Shown here: one piece after another, positions 49,701 to 60,298 of the stretch
Numbering within the stretch: position 1 is the stretch's first letter
How the letters are laid out: each line of letters opens with the position of its first letter
Origin: Solwaraspora sp. WMMA2056
Lineage (GTDB): Bacteria; Actinomycetota; Actinomycetes; Mycobacteriales; Micromonosporaceae
Assembly (NCBI RefSeq): GCF_030345095.1
Contig: NZ_CP128360.1
Coordinates: forward strand, 2,356,001 to 2,420,000
Direction of reading: 5' to 3'
DNA: 64,000 bases
The notes under the pieces: generated by a model
What the model was told of the DNA's origin: nothing
Databases searched by the model: none
Seen by the model: the letters and a program-made list of their open reading frames with translations, nothing else
Position numbers and translations under genes: made by a program

Positions 49701-51170
49701 ATGAGTTCGACAGGTGCCCGCAGGTTCGCGGCCCTGGCCGCAGCGGCGGTGATCGCCGGCGGCGTGCTGCTGGCGCCGACCGCCGCGGCCGCCGCCGACA
49801 AGGTGGTGCTCGCCAAGGGCCACACCGACGCGGTCGACATCCACTACCACGACGGCGAACTGTCCCTGGAGGTCCACGACGACACGGTCAGCCCGTCGGT
49901 CAGCCACGACCCGGCCGACGTGATCTTCCAGGTGCTGCCCGAAGCCGCGATGGCGGTGCCGGACGACCCCCGCTTCGCCTTCCTCGGCCCGGCCGGCTCG
50001 CAGATCTGGCTGCTGCCGCTCACCCAGGACCCAAACCTGCTCTGGCCCGGCTGGAACACCACGACCCTCGGTGCCGGTACCTTCGCCGGTGACCAGGTCC
50101 AGTTGAGCCTCGTCGACGTCGCCGGCCCCGGCAACGTCTCGGTGTTCACTCAGGACAGCTTCGGCAGCCCGCTGATGAAGTTCCGCAGCGACGACGGCCT
50201 GCCGGACACGATCACCGTACCGATCCGCACCCACGCCCACGCCAACTGGGCGTTCAGCGCCGAGGGCGACTACACACTCACCTTCCAGGCCGACGCGACC
50301 CTGACCGACGGCACCACCGTCAGCACCGGCCCGGTCGACTACTCGTTCGTCGTCGGCGAGCTCGGCGGCACCGGCCCGGACACCGTACTGAGCATCGCCG
50401 GCATGGCCGACGAGTACCAGCCCGGCGACACCGTCACCCTGCAGGCGGTGCAGACCCCGCAGACCGCGCTGGACCACTACCACTGGTTCAGCCGCTGCCC
50501 CGGATCCGACGACTTCGCCATCATTGCAGGCGAGGCCGGCGCGTCCTACAGCTTCACCGCCACCCGTGAGCTCAACGCCTGCGAATACCAGGTGAAGCTC
50601 TACGACGACAACCACAGCGTGGTCGCGACCAGCGCGGAGGTCTGGCTCTGGGTGGCCTTCACCTCGACCGACCCGAGCGCCTCGCAGACCATCACCGCGT
50701 CCATCGACCCCACCCAGGGCGCGCTGGTCATCAGCGTCGACCCGGACGACCGCAGCGTCGTCCTGCCACCGGCGCAGCTGACCAGCAGCGGTGACAGCTG
50801 GGAGAGCACCGGGACGCTGCGTCCGGTGACCGTCACGGACACCCGGGCCGGCACCCCCGGCTGGAGCGCCTCCGGCCAGCTGCCGGAGACCTTCACCGGA
50901 CCCGACGGTGCCACCTTCAGCTCCGGCTACCTCGGCTGGACTCCGCAGGTGGCCAGCCAGTCCACCGGTCAGGGCGTGGTGGCCGGACCGGTCGTCGAGC
51001 CGTACGTCGTCGGCGTCGGCGGTGGGCTCGGCAGCAGCGCCGTGCTCGGCTCGGCGCCGACCGGCGCCGGCCGGGGCACCGCGACCCTGGGTGCCGGTCT
51101 GCAGCTGCGGCTGCCGACCGAGACCGCACCCGGCACCTACACCGCGACCCTCACCCTCACCGCGATCTGA
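49701..51170 (+). CDS. surface-repeat protein with C-terminal WxL-like domain
   Basis: 489 residues from ATG 49701 (GGGGAGGAA upstream). Signal peptide about 1-32; a repeat domain (about 34-215: AKGHTDAVDIHYHDGEL, RFAFLGPAGSQIWLLP, RTHAHANWAFSAEGDY with His178 and His180); an Ig/PKD-like domain (about 225-330) with two Cys; and a C-terminal domain (about 335-489) with SGYLGWTPQV and ending in TYTATLTLTAI. The last part matches the WxL wall-binding domain layout, and the next gene encodes a WxL-interacting type protein. It is thus a non-covalently wall-bound version of the repeat. Zur-like box 4 lies 78 bp upstream. Confidence 0.8.
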   Translation: MSSTGARRFAALAAAAVIAGGVLLAPTAAAAADKVVLAKGHTDAVDIHYHDGELSLEVHDDTVSPSVSHDPADVIFQVLPEAAMAVPDDPRFAFLGPAGSQIWLLPLTQDPNLLWPGWNTTTLGAGTFAGDQVQLSLVDVAGPGNVSVFTQDSFGSPLMKFRSDDGLPDTITVPIRTHAHANWAFSAEGDYTLTFQADATLTDGTTVSTGPVDYSFVVGELGGTGPDTVLSIAGMADEYQPGDTVTLQAVQTPQTALDHYHWFSRCPGSDDFAIIAGEAGASYSFTATRELNACEYQVKLYDDNHSVVATSAEVWLWVAFTSTDPSASQTITASIDPTQGALVISVDPDDRSVVLPPAQLTSSGDSWESTGTLRPVTVTDTRAGTPGWSASGQLPETFTGPDGATFSSGYLGWTPQVASQSTGQGVVAGPVVEPYVVGVGGGLGSSAVLGSAPTGAGRGTATLGAGLQLRLPTETAPGTYTATLTLTAI

Positions 51171-51185
51171 CGATCGCGCCCGGTG

Positions 51186-51228
51186 ACGGGCCGGGCGACG
51201 GCACCGTGCCGGTCGTCGCCCGGCCCGT
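51186..51228 (+). terminator. stem-loop between the WxL-like gene and its partner
   Basis: Perfect 15-bp stem (51186-51200 with 51214-51228) and 13-nt loop. Since the next two genes have no other evident promoter, it may be a partial terminator that lowers their expression. Confidence 0.6.
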
Positions 51229-51260
51229 CCCGCCCCCTCCGCGAAACGGACCCACCCCGC

Positions 51261-52376
51261 ATGCGTACGCCAGCAGCCCTGCTCGCCGGACTCCTCGTCG
51301 CCGCCGTCGCGGCGACCGGCCCGGCCACCGCAACGGTCCCGGCCGGATCGCCGCGCCACACGCCCGTCGCGGCGCAGTCGCTCACCTGGGGTGTCGCCCC
51401 GTCCAGCCCCGACGGACCGAACGGCCGGCCGGCATTCGAGTACAAACTGGACCCGGGCGCCACCCTCACCGACTACGTGGCGATCACGAACCACTCCGAC
51501 CAGCCGATCACCCTCGACGTGTACGCCAGCGACGCGTTCACCACCGAACAGGGCGGCTTCGACCTGCTGCCCGCGACCGGGGAACCGGTCGACGTCGGTT
51601 CCTGGGTCACCTTCGAGTCCCGCACCTTCACCGTGCCGTCGACGTCGCGGCTGGACGTACCGTTCACCATCGCCGTACCGGACAACGCCACCCCTGGCGA
51701 CCACCCCGGCGGCATCGTCGCCTCACTCGCCGCCACCGGCACCGACGCCCAGGGCAACCAGGTGGCCGTCGACCACCGGGTCGGCTCGCGGATCTACCTG
51801 CGGGTCACCGGAGAACTGCAGCCGGGACTGGACATGGTGGATCTGTCGACGACGTACGACGGCACCTGGAACCCGATCGGCGGGGGCACCGTCACGACGA
51901 GCTTCACCGTCCGCAACACCGGCAACGTCCGGCTCACCGGGCGCCCGCAGCTGACCGTCACCGGACCGTTCGGGCTGGCCGGGCGCAGCGTCGCGGCGGA
52001 TCCGCTGCCGGAGATCCTGCCCGGTGACAGCTTCCGGACCACGATCAGGGTCGACGGCGTACCGCCGATGTTCCGGCTCGGTGCGCGACTCACCCTCGCA
52101 CCGACCGCCGTCACCGACGAGGTGCTCGACCCGGCGCCGGCGACCGTGACCCGTGAGGTCGGCCTGTGGGCCGTCCCGTGGTCGCAGCTGGTGATCCTGC
52201 TGGTCGTCGCACTGGCCGGCTGGCTGGCCGCCGCCCGACGTCGCCGCGCCCGACGGCGCCGGGCCGCCCAGCTCGAACGGGCGGTCGCCGCCGCCCGCGA
52301 ACAGGGCCGGGCCGAGGCCGCCCGCGACCGCGCGGTCACCGATGCCAATCACGAGAAGACGACCCAGGGAACCTGA
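51261..52376 (+). CDS. WxL-interacting (DUF916-type) membrane-anchored wall protein
   Basis: 371 residues from ATG 51261. Signal peptide about 1-25; the DUF916-like peptidoglycan-binding domain (about 40-165: QSLTWGVAPSSPDG, a Tyr-Lys-Leu strand, LTDYVAITNHSDQPITLDVY, PDNATPGDHPGGI); a second beta domain; one TM helix (about 306-325) and a very basic helical cytoplasmic tail. In firmicutes DUF916/DUF3324 proteins hold WxL proteins at the wall; here it follows a WxL-like gene directly. The ATG of the next gene overlaps its stop (TGATG). Confidence 0.8.
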   Translation: MRTPAALLAGLLVAAVAATGPATATVPAGSPRHTPVAAQSLTWGVAPSSPDGPNGRPAFEYKLDPGATLTDYVAITNHSDQPITLDVYASDAFTTEQGGFDLLPATGEPVDVGSWVTFESRTFTVPSTSRLDVPFTIAVPDNATPGDHPGGIVASLAATGTDAQGNQVAVDHRVGSRIYLRVTGELQPGLDMVDLSTTYDGTWNPIGGGTVTTSFTVRNTGNVRLTGRPQLTVTGPFGLAGRSVAADPLPEILPGDSFRTTIRVDGVPPMFRLGARLTLAPTAVTDEVLDPAPATVTREVGLWAVPWSQLVILLVVALAGWLAAARRRRARRRRAAQLERAVAAAREQGRAEAARDRAVTDANHEKTTQGT

Positions 52377-54031
52377 TGACGACGACGATCCACCGCCCGA
52401 CCGGTACGGCGACCCGACGCCGGTACGCCGCGCTGTTGGCCGTATCGGCGCTGGCCGCGGCCCTGACCGTGCCGGCCCAGGTGACCGCCGCGCCGGCGAC
52501 CGATCCGCCGGCGTTAGTGAATCCGGCAGGTGCCGACCTGGTAGCGGTCACGCTCGACGGCGCAACGCTGTCGGTGGTCACCCGCGAGGTGTCCGGGCCC
52601 GACCGGAAGCCGGCGAGGGTGGTTCTCGGGCCGACCGGTGGGGTGGTGGTGCGGACCCCGGACCATCCGGCGTTCCGCTTCCTCGGCGCGGCCGGCCGGC
52701 CGGTGTGGGCACTGACCGGTGGCGACACCGACTTCCCGTACCTCGACACGCGGGCGGTGCCCGCAGGGGCGGTACGCGGTGACACGGTCGATTTGTCGTT
52801 GCGCGAGGTCGACGGCCCGGGGGGATTCGCCGCGTACACCCTGGGTGGGCTCGGCCAGCCGACGCCGCTGTTCGGCACCCTCGACGCCATGCCGCGTACC
52901 GCCCGGCTGCCGGCCGCGACCAGGACCGGCGGGGTGGTCTGGCTCTTCGACGCGGCAGGCGAGTACCGGCTGACGCTGTCGGCGGCGGCGACCCTGGCCG
53001 ACGGCACCGTGGTGACGGCCGACGCCGACTACCGGGTGCTGGTGCCGCCGCTCGATGCGGCCCGGCCCGCCCTCGATGATCCGCGCCCGGCCCCGGCCCC
53101 GGCTCCCGTTCCTGCGGCGGAGCTGGCCAGGGCATCGGATGCCGCCACCGGCGGCAGCGCGCCGCGTGGCGCGGCGGCGACCGGTCCCGCCGCGCAGCCG
53201 CTGGCGGCGGGTGCCGCGCCGGCGGCGACCAGCGCCGCGCCGGCGCTCGCCGCCGCGGCGCAGCAGGACGGGTCACGGGTGGTCATCGACGACGGTCACG
53301 TCGACATGGGCCCGGAACTCGCCGGTGCGGACTGGACCATCCGGCTCAAGGACGACACCGTCTCACCCCCGGTGTGGCGTGAGCTCGCCGACGTGGTGCT
53401 GCACGTCAAGGACAACGCGAAGATCACCGTTCCGGACAACGCCGATTTCCTCGGTGCCCCCGGTGACGAGGTGTGGCTGCTGCCGCAGGGGCAGCGCTCC
53501 GGGATCGTCTGGCCGGGCTGGAACACCCAGCATCCGTCGGTGGTGGCCGGGGTCCGTGGCCAGGTCACCTGGACCTTGGCCGGCGTCGACGGTCCCGGCC
53601 GGTTCGTCCTGTTCCTCACCGGGTCGTTCGGCGAGTCCGAGGTGCTGTTCAACTCGGCGGACCGGCTGCCACAGCGACTCGATGTGCCGATCAACACGCA
53701 CGCGCACGGCAACTGGGCGTTCAGCGAGCCGGGTATCTACCGACTGGCCTTCGAGATGTCGGCTACGACGACGTCGGGGTCGACGGTCACCGACTCCCGG
53801 ACGCTGACCCTGGCGGTCGGTGACGCGACGGACCCGGACACCGGTTTCGGACCCGGGGGCGGGAATCCGGGTGGCGGCGACAACCCGGGTGGCGGTGGTT
53901 CCGGTGACGACAGACTGCCTCGGACCGGATCGTCGTGGCATCTGCCGGCCACCGGCGCCACCCTGCTGATCGCTGGCGTGCTGGTGCTGCTCGCCGCGCG
54001 TCGACGGCAGCCGACTCAGTGCTCGTCGTAG
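52376..54031 (+). CDS. sortase-anchored protein with two surface repeats (TIGR03773-like)
   Basis: 551 residues from ATG 52376. Signal peptide about 1-39; repeat 1 (about 45-230) keeps FRFLGAAGRPVWAL but has lost the opening GHVD and the HxH (it reads RTGGVVWLFDAAGEYRL); a long Ala/Pro linker (about 230-295); repeat 2 (about 300-485) is complete with DDGHVDMGPEL and NTHAHGNWAFSEPGIYRL. A Gly-rich spacer leads to LPRTG (514-518) and LPATG (523-527), a hydrophobic helix and an Arg tail, so it should be covalently wall-anchored by sortase. Its 3' end overlaps the His-rich gene on the other strand by 16 bp. Confidence 0.88.
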   Translation: MTTTIHRPTGTATRRRYAALLAVSALAAALTVPAQVTAAPATDPPALVNPAGADLVAVTLDGATLSVVTREVSGPDRKPARVVLGPTGGVVVRTPDHPAFRFLGAAGRPVWALTGGDTDFPYLDTRAVPAGAVRGDTVDLSLREVDGPGGFAAYTLGGLGQPTPLFGTLDAMPRTARLPAATRTGGVVWLFDAAGEYRLTLSAAATLADGTVVTADADYRVLVPPLDAARPALDDPRPAPAPAPVPAAELARASDAATGGSAPRGAAATGPAAQPLAAGAAPAATSAAPALAAAAQQDGSRVVIDDGHVDMGPELAGADWTIRLKDDTVSPPVWRELADVVLHVKDNAKITVPDNADFLGAPGDEVWLLPQGQRSGIVWPGWNTQHPSVVAGVRGQVTWTLAGVDGPGRFVLFLTGSFGESEVLFNSADRLPQRLDVPINTHAHGNWAFSEPGIYRLAFEMSATTTSGSTVTDSRTLTLAVGDATDPDTGFGPGGGNPGGGDNPGGGGSGDDRLPRTGSSWHLPATGATLLIAGVLVLLAARRRQPTQCSS

Positions 54032-54309
54032 TGGTCACCGTGTGCGGCGTGCCGGTGCCCGGCGTGGACGAAGTCCTGATGGTCGCCGTGCGGCACCATC
54101 TCGTGACCACAGTCCGGCCCGTGGGTGTGGTCGCCATGTGACTCGGCTGTCACGTGCTGGTCCGTCCCGCACTCGTCCCAGTGCCCGGCGTGCTCGTGGT
54201 GGACATGCCCGTCGTGCAGGTAGTCCAGGTGTCCGTCGTGGCTGACGGTGGCGTGTCCGCAGGTCGCGGAGTGGCTGTGCGGGTGCTCGGTGTGCACTGC
54301 GTGGGACAT
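54016..54309 (-). CDS. histidine-rich, probably zinc-binding small protein
   Basis: 97 residues from ATG 54309 (GAGGAGG ahead), 27 of them His, no signal peptide. Two tandem 31-residue units, 17-47 and 67-97, share C-G-H-x-x-V-x-H-x-x-H-x-D-x-x-H-x-G-H-x-H-x-x-H-x-x-H-x-D-E-(C/H). Related short His-rich proteins in actinomycetes are often misannotated as zinc permeases although they have no TM segment. It may store or buffer zinc in the cytoplasm. Unlike the flanking genes, it has no Zur-like box directly at its promoter but a different 32-bp palindrome over its leader, which may make it zinc-induced rather than zinc-repressed. Confidence 0.8.
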   Translation of the reverse strand: MSHAVHTEHPHSHSATCGHATVSHDGHLDYLHDGHVHHEHAGHWDECGTDQHVTAESHGDHTHGPDCGHEMVPHGDHQDFVHAGHRHAAHGDHYDEH

Positions 54310-54321
54310 CGATGCCTCCTC

Positions 54322-54353
54322 ATGTATCTTCATATCGCGATACGAGCATACAT
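54322..54353. promoter_or_regulatory. 32-bp near-palindrome over the His-rich gene promoter
   Basis: Two 16-bp half-sites (13 of 16 positions symmetric): outer ATGTAT/ATACAT and inner TATCG/CGATA. It lies 13 bp before the start codon. The size and AT content suit a dimeric metalloregulator of ArsR/SmtB type; this is inference. Confidence 0.55.
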
Positions 54354-54412
54354 CTTCGGTGGCCATCCGGCGTGGCCGCGCCCGACTCTCGCGGGTGGCG
54401 ACGCCTTGTTAA

Positions 54413-54425
54413 AATGACTATCATT
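54413..54425. promoter_or_regulatory. Zur-like box 5 (before rpmE2)
   Basis: AATGACTATCATT, a perfect 5-3-5 palindrome with flanks TTAAAATGACTATCATTATC, 34 bp before the L31 start. L31 paralogues lacking zinc ligands are classical Zur targets, which supports the whole set of boxes. Confidence 0.88.
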
Positions 54426-54458
54426 ATCAAGTGTTGCCAGGAAGGCTGGTTCCGGAGG

Positions 54459-54737
54459 ATGAAGCCCGATATTCACCCCAAGTACAATTATGTGGTTTTC
54501 CGGGATCGGAGTGCGGATTTCGCATTTTTGACCCGGTCGACCGCGACCAGTCAGAAGACGATCGAGTGGACCGACGGGCGGACGTACCCCGTGGTCGACG
54601 TGGAGATCTCCTCGGCCAGCCACCCGTTCTGGACCGGCCGGCAACGACTGCTGGACAGTGCCGGCCGGGTGGAGAAGTTCCGCGCCAAGTACGCCAGGCG
54701 CAAGCCTCCGGAGCAGGGTGACGCCGCTGGCGGCTGA
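54459..54737 (+). CDS. rpmE2: 50S ribosomal protein L31 type B (zinc-free paralogue)
   Basis: 92 residues from ATG 54459. Type B L31: [19 protein letters not shown] at the start and [31 protein letters not shown] near the end, with no CxxC zinc motifs. It replaces zinc-containing L31 in the ribosome under zinc limitation, freeing zinc. The GGAGG (54454-54458) directly abuts the ATG with no spacer, which is unusual; an upstream AAGG at 54442-54445 is an alternative. A Zur-like box overlaps the promoter. Confidence 0.95.
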   Translation: MKPDIHPKYNYVVFRDRSADFAFLTRSTATSQKTIEWTDGRTYPVVDVEISSASHPFWTGRQRLLDSAGRVEKFRAKYARRKPPEQGDAAGG

Positions 54738-54861
54738 CGCACGGCGGCCGTCAGGTCCGGCGGTGCGGTCGTGGCCGGTTTGCCGGGCGGGGCGCCGGGT
54801 AGCCGGCAGGCGTTGGTGGGTCGCGGACTGGGCTGCCTGCAGTGGTCGGCGAGGAGGCGTG

Positions 54862-55236
54862 ATGGCTGGCATCGGTGCCCGCACCTGGGTGGTGGCCGGC
54901 GGGCGGATTCCGCTGGTCAGCAACGGCGACGAGCCGGAGTTCACCAGCTTCGACCAGCTCTGCCTGCTCAACGCCGGAGACGTCGACGCCGAGGTCGAGC
55001 TGACCGTGTACTACGACGACCAGGAGCCGGCGGGGCCGTACCGCTGGGTGGTGTGGGCCCGCCGGATCCGGCACGCCCGGCTCAACGACCTCGTCGACCC
55101 GGAGCCGATCCGGCTGGGCCGACCCTTCGGCTGCGTGCTGACCTCGTCGGAGCCGGTGGTGGTGCAGTTCCAGCGGCAGGACACCCGGCTGTCGGGGGTG
55201 GTGGCGTTGACCGACGTGACCCCGTACGCCGGGTGA
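54862..55236 (+). CDS. sensory-rhodopsin-transducer-like (ASRT family) protein
   Basis: 124 residues from ATG 54862 (GAGGAGG upstream; GTG 54859 possible). ASRT family pattern: GARTWVVAGGRIPL, LCLLNAGDVDAEVELTVYYDDQEP, GPYRWVVWARRIRHARLNDL, EPVVVQFQRQDTRL. Anabaena ASRT is a small tetrameric beta-sandwich that binds a sensory rhodopsin and possibly carbohydrates or DNA. No rhodopsin gene is in the window, so the role here is open. Confidence 0.85.
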   Translation: MAGIGARTWVVAGGRIPLVSNGDEPEFTSFDQLCLLNAGDVDAEVELTVYYDDQEPAGPYRWVVWARRIRHARLNDLVDPEPIRLGRPFGCVLTSSEPVVVQFQRQDTRLSGVVALTDVTPYAG

Positions 55237-55264
55237 GGGCAGGCCCCCCGGCCCTGCCCTCACC
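55232..55264. terminator. bidirectional terminator
   Basis: Perfect 12-bp stem (55232-55243 with 55253-55264) overlapping the ASRT stop codon, between convergent genes. Confidence 0.8.
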
Positions 55265-55306
55265 TGTCCTGTCGCGCACGGGCCCCCTCGCCCGGCGGCG
55301 CCTGGG

Positions 55307-56961
<1,655 letters not shown>

Positions 56962-58557
56962 AGCACCGCGCCGATCACCGCCCCGATCACCCAGGCGAAG
57001 CCGCTCAACTCCGCCAGCCACGGCACCCACACCGTCGCCACCGAGAAGACGGCCGCCACGGCGAACGCGCCGATCGCGCGTACGTTCCAGCCGTCGACAT
57101 AGTGGTACCGGCCGGCGGGATCCATACTGTACAGATCGGCGACCAGGAGTGCGCGGCGCTGCACGAGGTAGTAGTCGGCGACCAGGATGCCGTACAACGG
57201 CGCCAGCACCGCGCCCAGCGTGTCGACGAACTTCGGCAGCCCGATCTGATCGATCACCGCGACCCACAGCGCGCCGATGACGAAGCCGAACAGTGCGGTC
57301 AGGTAGCCGCCGCGTCGGAAACTGATCCGCTGCGGTGCGAGGTTCGACAGGTCGTACGCGGGCGGGATGAAGTTCGCGACCAGGTTGATGCCGATCGTCG
57401 CGACCAGGAACGTCAACGCGGCGACGACGGTCAACGCGGTGTCGCCGACCTGCCCGACGATGTCCGCCGGATTGGTCAGCGGATCGCCCTGCCCGTCCTG
57501 GTACACCACGTAGGCGCCGGCCGTGATGAACAACGACAGGAAGGTGAAGAACGCCAGGCTCAGCGGCAGACCCGTGAAGTTGCCGACCTTCATCCCGCGT
57601 TCGGTCCGGGAGAAGCGGGAGAAGTCGCCAAAGTTGATGATCACCGCCGAGAAGTAGGCGACCATCGTGCCGACCACCCCGAGGAACGCCGTGACCACCG
57701 CCCAGCCCTGCACGTCGGCGCTGCTGAAGATGCCGCTGACCGCCGGCAGCAGTTCATCGCCGGCCTGCACCCAGATCGCCACCAGCAGGGCGACCATCAC
57801 CACGTACACGGCGGGGCCGGCGACGTTGAGGAACTTCTCGATCCAGGCGATGCCCCGGACGAAGAGCAGGATCTGAATGACCGCGACGATCAGGTACGAC
57901 ACCCAGTCGACGCCGGTCATGCCGAGCAACAGCGGCGGACCGTCGGGACCGCCCAGGACCGCGTTGATCGCGAGTGCGACCGCCGTCGAGGCGAAGTAGG
58001 TCTGTGCGCCGTACCAGAAAATGGCGACGATGCCACGGATCAGCGCGGGGAACGTCGCGCCGCGCACACCCATGCTGGCCCGGGCCATCACCGCGTACGG
58101 GATGCCGTACCGGACGCTCGGCGTACCGGTCAGGTTGACCAGCCAGTTGACGAACAGTCCGGCCAGGACGATGGCGGCGAAGACCCACCAACCGTTGATC
58201 CCGGCGGTGATGAACAGGCTGGCCGCCAGGGTGTAGCCGGCGAGGCTCTGCACGTCGTTGGTCCAGACGTTGAAGATCTCGAACCAGCCCCACCGGCGCT
58301 GCGCCGCCGGCAGCGGCGCGAGGTCGTCGTTGTGCAGACTCGGATGCGGATCGTCGCCAGCACCGCCCACGACGGACACGGCGGAGGGCGAATCAGCGGA
58401 CACGGCTTCTCCTGGGAGTGCGTCGGATCCGGAGGCGTCCTGCAGGGTTGGCTCAAGCTAGTGCCGGACCGTCGCGTGCCGCGTACCTGTTCGGTTAAAT
58501 CTTCATATCGGGGCCGGTGGATGCCGTTCGACTCGTGATCTACAGCGGCACCGCCGA

Positions 58558-58599
58558 GGTGGTGGTACGGCGAACCGGGCGGTCCGCCGTACCACCACC
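58558..58599 (-). terminator. terminator of the catalase gene
   Basis: Perfect 15-bp stem (58558-58572 with 58585-58599) and 12-nt loop, starting 6 bp after the catalase stop. Confidence 0.85.
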
Positions 58600-58604
58600 G
58601 GGGT

Positions 58605-60131
58605 TCAGGCCTTGGCCTGCATGCCGGACCGGGCGGGATTGGCCTGGTCGGCGGCCTTCGGATCCTTCTCGCCCTGCTTGGCCCGTACGCCGGCCTCGAC
58701 CCGGTCGCCGAGGTTCTTGTCGACGTTGCGCCAGTACGCGAAGGCGCGGGCCAGCACCGGCTCGCTCACCCCGTTGAGCAGGTGCCCGACGATGTTGTCG
58801 ACCAGCCGGTCCCGGGCGGCGTCGTCGAGCACCTGGCGTACCAGGGTGCCGGCCTGACCCCAGTCGTTGTCCTCGGCGTGCGACGTGTACGCGGCCCGGA
58901 CCATGTCGCCGTCGGCGTACCAGGTGCCACCGTCGTCGGTCAGACCCGGCTGCGCGACCGGACCGCCGTACGAGTTCGGCGCGTACACCGGGTCGGTGAC
59001 GTTGTGCACGCGCATGGCGCCGTCCTTGGAGTAGCTGTGCACCGGGACCTTCGGCGCGTTCACCGGGATCTGCCGGTAGTTGACCCCGAGCCGGGCCCGG
59101 TGCGCGTCGGAGTAGCTGAAGCCGCGGGCCAGCAGCATCTTGTCCGGCGACAGGCCGGTTCCCGGCACCACGTTGTTCGGCTCGAAGGCCAGCTGCTCCA
59201 TCTCGGTGTGGTAGTCGGTGACGTTGCGGTCCAGGGTGAGCCGGCCCACCTCGCGTAGCGGATAGTCGCGATGCGGCCAGACCTTGGTCAGGTCGAACGG
59301 GTTGAACCGGTACGTGCGGGCATGCTCGAACGGCATGATCTGCACCTGCAGCGTCCAGGACGGGAACTGCCCGTCGGCGATGTGCTCGAACAGGTCCCGC
59401 TGGTGGTAGTCGGTGTCGGCCGAGGCCATCTGGTCGGCCTCGTCCTGGGTGAAGAACTCGATGCCCTGGTCGGTCTTGAAGTGGTACTTGATCCAGAACT
59501 TCTCGCCCCGGGCGTTGATCCACATGTACGTGTGGCTGCCGTAGCCGTTCATGTGCCGCCAGGTGCGGGGGATGCCCCGGTCGCCCATCAGCCAGGTCAC
59601 CTGGTGGGCCGACTCCGGCGACAAGGTCCAGAAGTCCCACTGCATGTCGTGGTCGCGCAGGTTGTTGTCCGCCCGGCGCTTCTGGGACCGGATGAAATGC
59701 TGGAACTTCATCGGGTCCTTGATGAAGAAGACCGGCGTGTTGTTGCCGACGATGTCCAGGTTGCCGTCGGTGGTGTACAGCTTGACGGCGAAGCCGCGCG
59801 GGTCGCGCCAGGTGTCCGGGCTGCCCCGCTCGCCGGCGACCGTGGAGAACCGGACGACAGCCCCGGTCTCGGTGCCCGGCTGGAAGACCGACGCCCGGGT
59901 GTACGCGCTGACGTCGCCGGTGACCGTGAACGTGCCGAACGCGCCACCGCCCTTGGCGTGCGGCTGCCGCTCCGGGATCCGTTCCCGGTTGAAGGTGGCC
60001 ATCTGCTCGATCAGGTAGTGGTCCTGCAGCAGCAGCGGTCCGTTCGGGCCGACGGTCAGCGAGTGCTCGTCACTGGCGACCGGCACCCCCGCGTCGGTGG
60101 TGGTCGGTGGGCGTTGTCGCTGGTCGGTCAC
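58605..60131 (-). CDS. katA: monofunctional haem catalase
   Basis: 508 residues from GTG 60131 (GAGGAG upstream). Small-subunit catalase: distal His58 ([10 protein letters not shown]), Asn131 ([10 protein letters not shown]), proximal Tyr340 ([14 protein letters not shown]), [14 protein letters not shown] and the NADPH-region residues are present. It removes H2O2 alongside KatG at 22 kb. No dedicated regulator gene adjoins it. Confidence 0.95.
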   Translation of the reverse strand: MTDQRQRPPTTTDAGVPVASDEHSLTVGPNGPLLLQDHYLIEQMATFNRERIPERQPHAKGGGAFGTFTVTGDVSAYTRASVFQPGTETGAVVRFSTVAGERGSPDTWRDPRGFAVKLYTTDGNLDIVGNNTPVFFIKDPMKFQHFIRSQKRRADNNLRDHDMQWDFWTLSPESAHQVTWLMGDRGIPRTWRHMNGYGSHTYMWINARGEKFWIKYHFKTDQGIEFFTQDEADQMASADTDYHQRDLFEHIADGQFPSWTLQVQIMPFEHARTYRFNPFDLTKVWPHRDYPLREVGRLTLDRNVTDYHTEMEQLAFEPNNVVPGTGLSPDKMLLARGFSYSDAHRARLGVNYRQIPVNAPKVPVHSYSKDGAMRVHNVTDPVYAPNSYGGPVAQPGLTDDGGTWYADGDMVRAAYTSHAEDNDWGQAGTLVRQVLDDAARDRLVDNIVGHLLNGVSEPVLARAFAYWRNVDKNLGDRVEAGVRAKQGEKDPKAADQANPARSGMQAKA

Positions 60132-60220
60132 GATGGCTCCTCGGGTCGGCTCGGTCGCGTGTGCGCTACGCACCCCATACCCGGCCAACGACCATCTCAG
60201 CCCTGTCGGCGCGCGAACGC

Positions 60221-60258
60221 CGGTGCGCCCGGACCGAGGTCTCGGTCCGGGCGCACCG
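60221..60258 (-). terminator. terminator between doxX-like gene and catalase
   Basis: 18-bp stem (60221-60238 with 60241-60258) of high GC, nearly closed, 40 bp after the DoxX-like stop. Confidence 0.8.
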
Positions 60259-60298
60259 GGTGGGAGGGCCGGGGGGAGGGTCGACCCTCCGTGGCAGG

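Noticed and set aside
53000-53290. Ala/Pro-rich low-complexity segment considered as a break between two genes
   Set aside because: The frame is continuous and linkers of this kind are normal in sortase-anchored proteins.
58497-58508. ATCTTCATATCG, identical to part of the 32-bp palindrome at 54322-54353
   Set aside because: A 12-base match without the second half-site, located between the permease start and the catalase end; probably chance.
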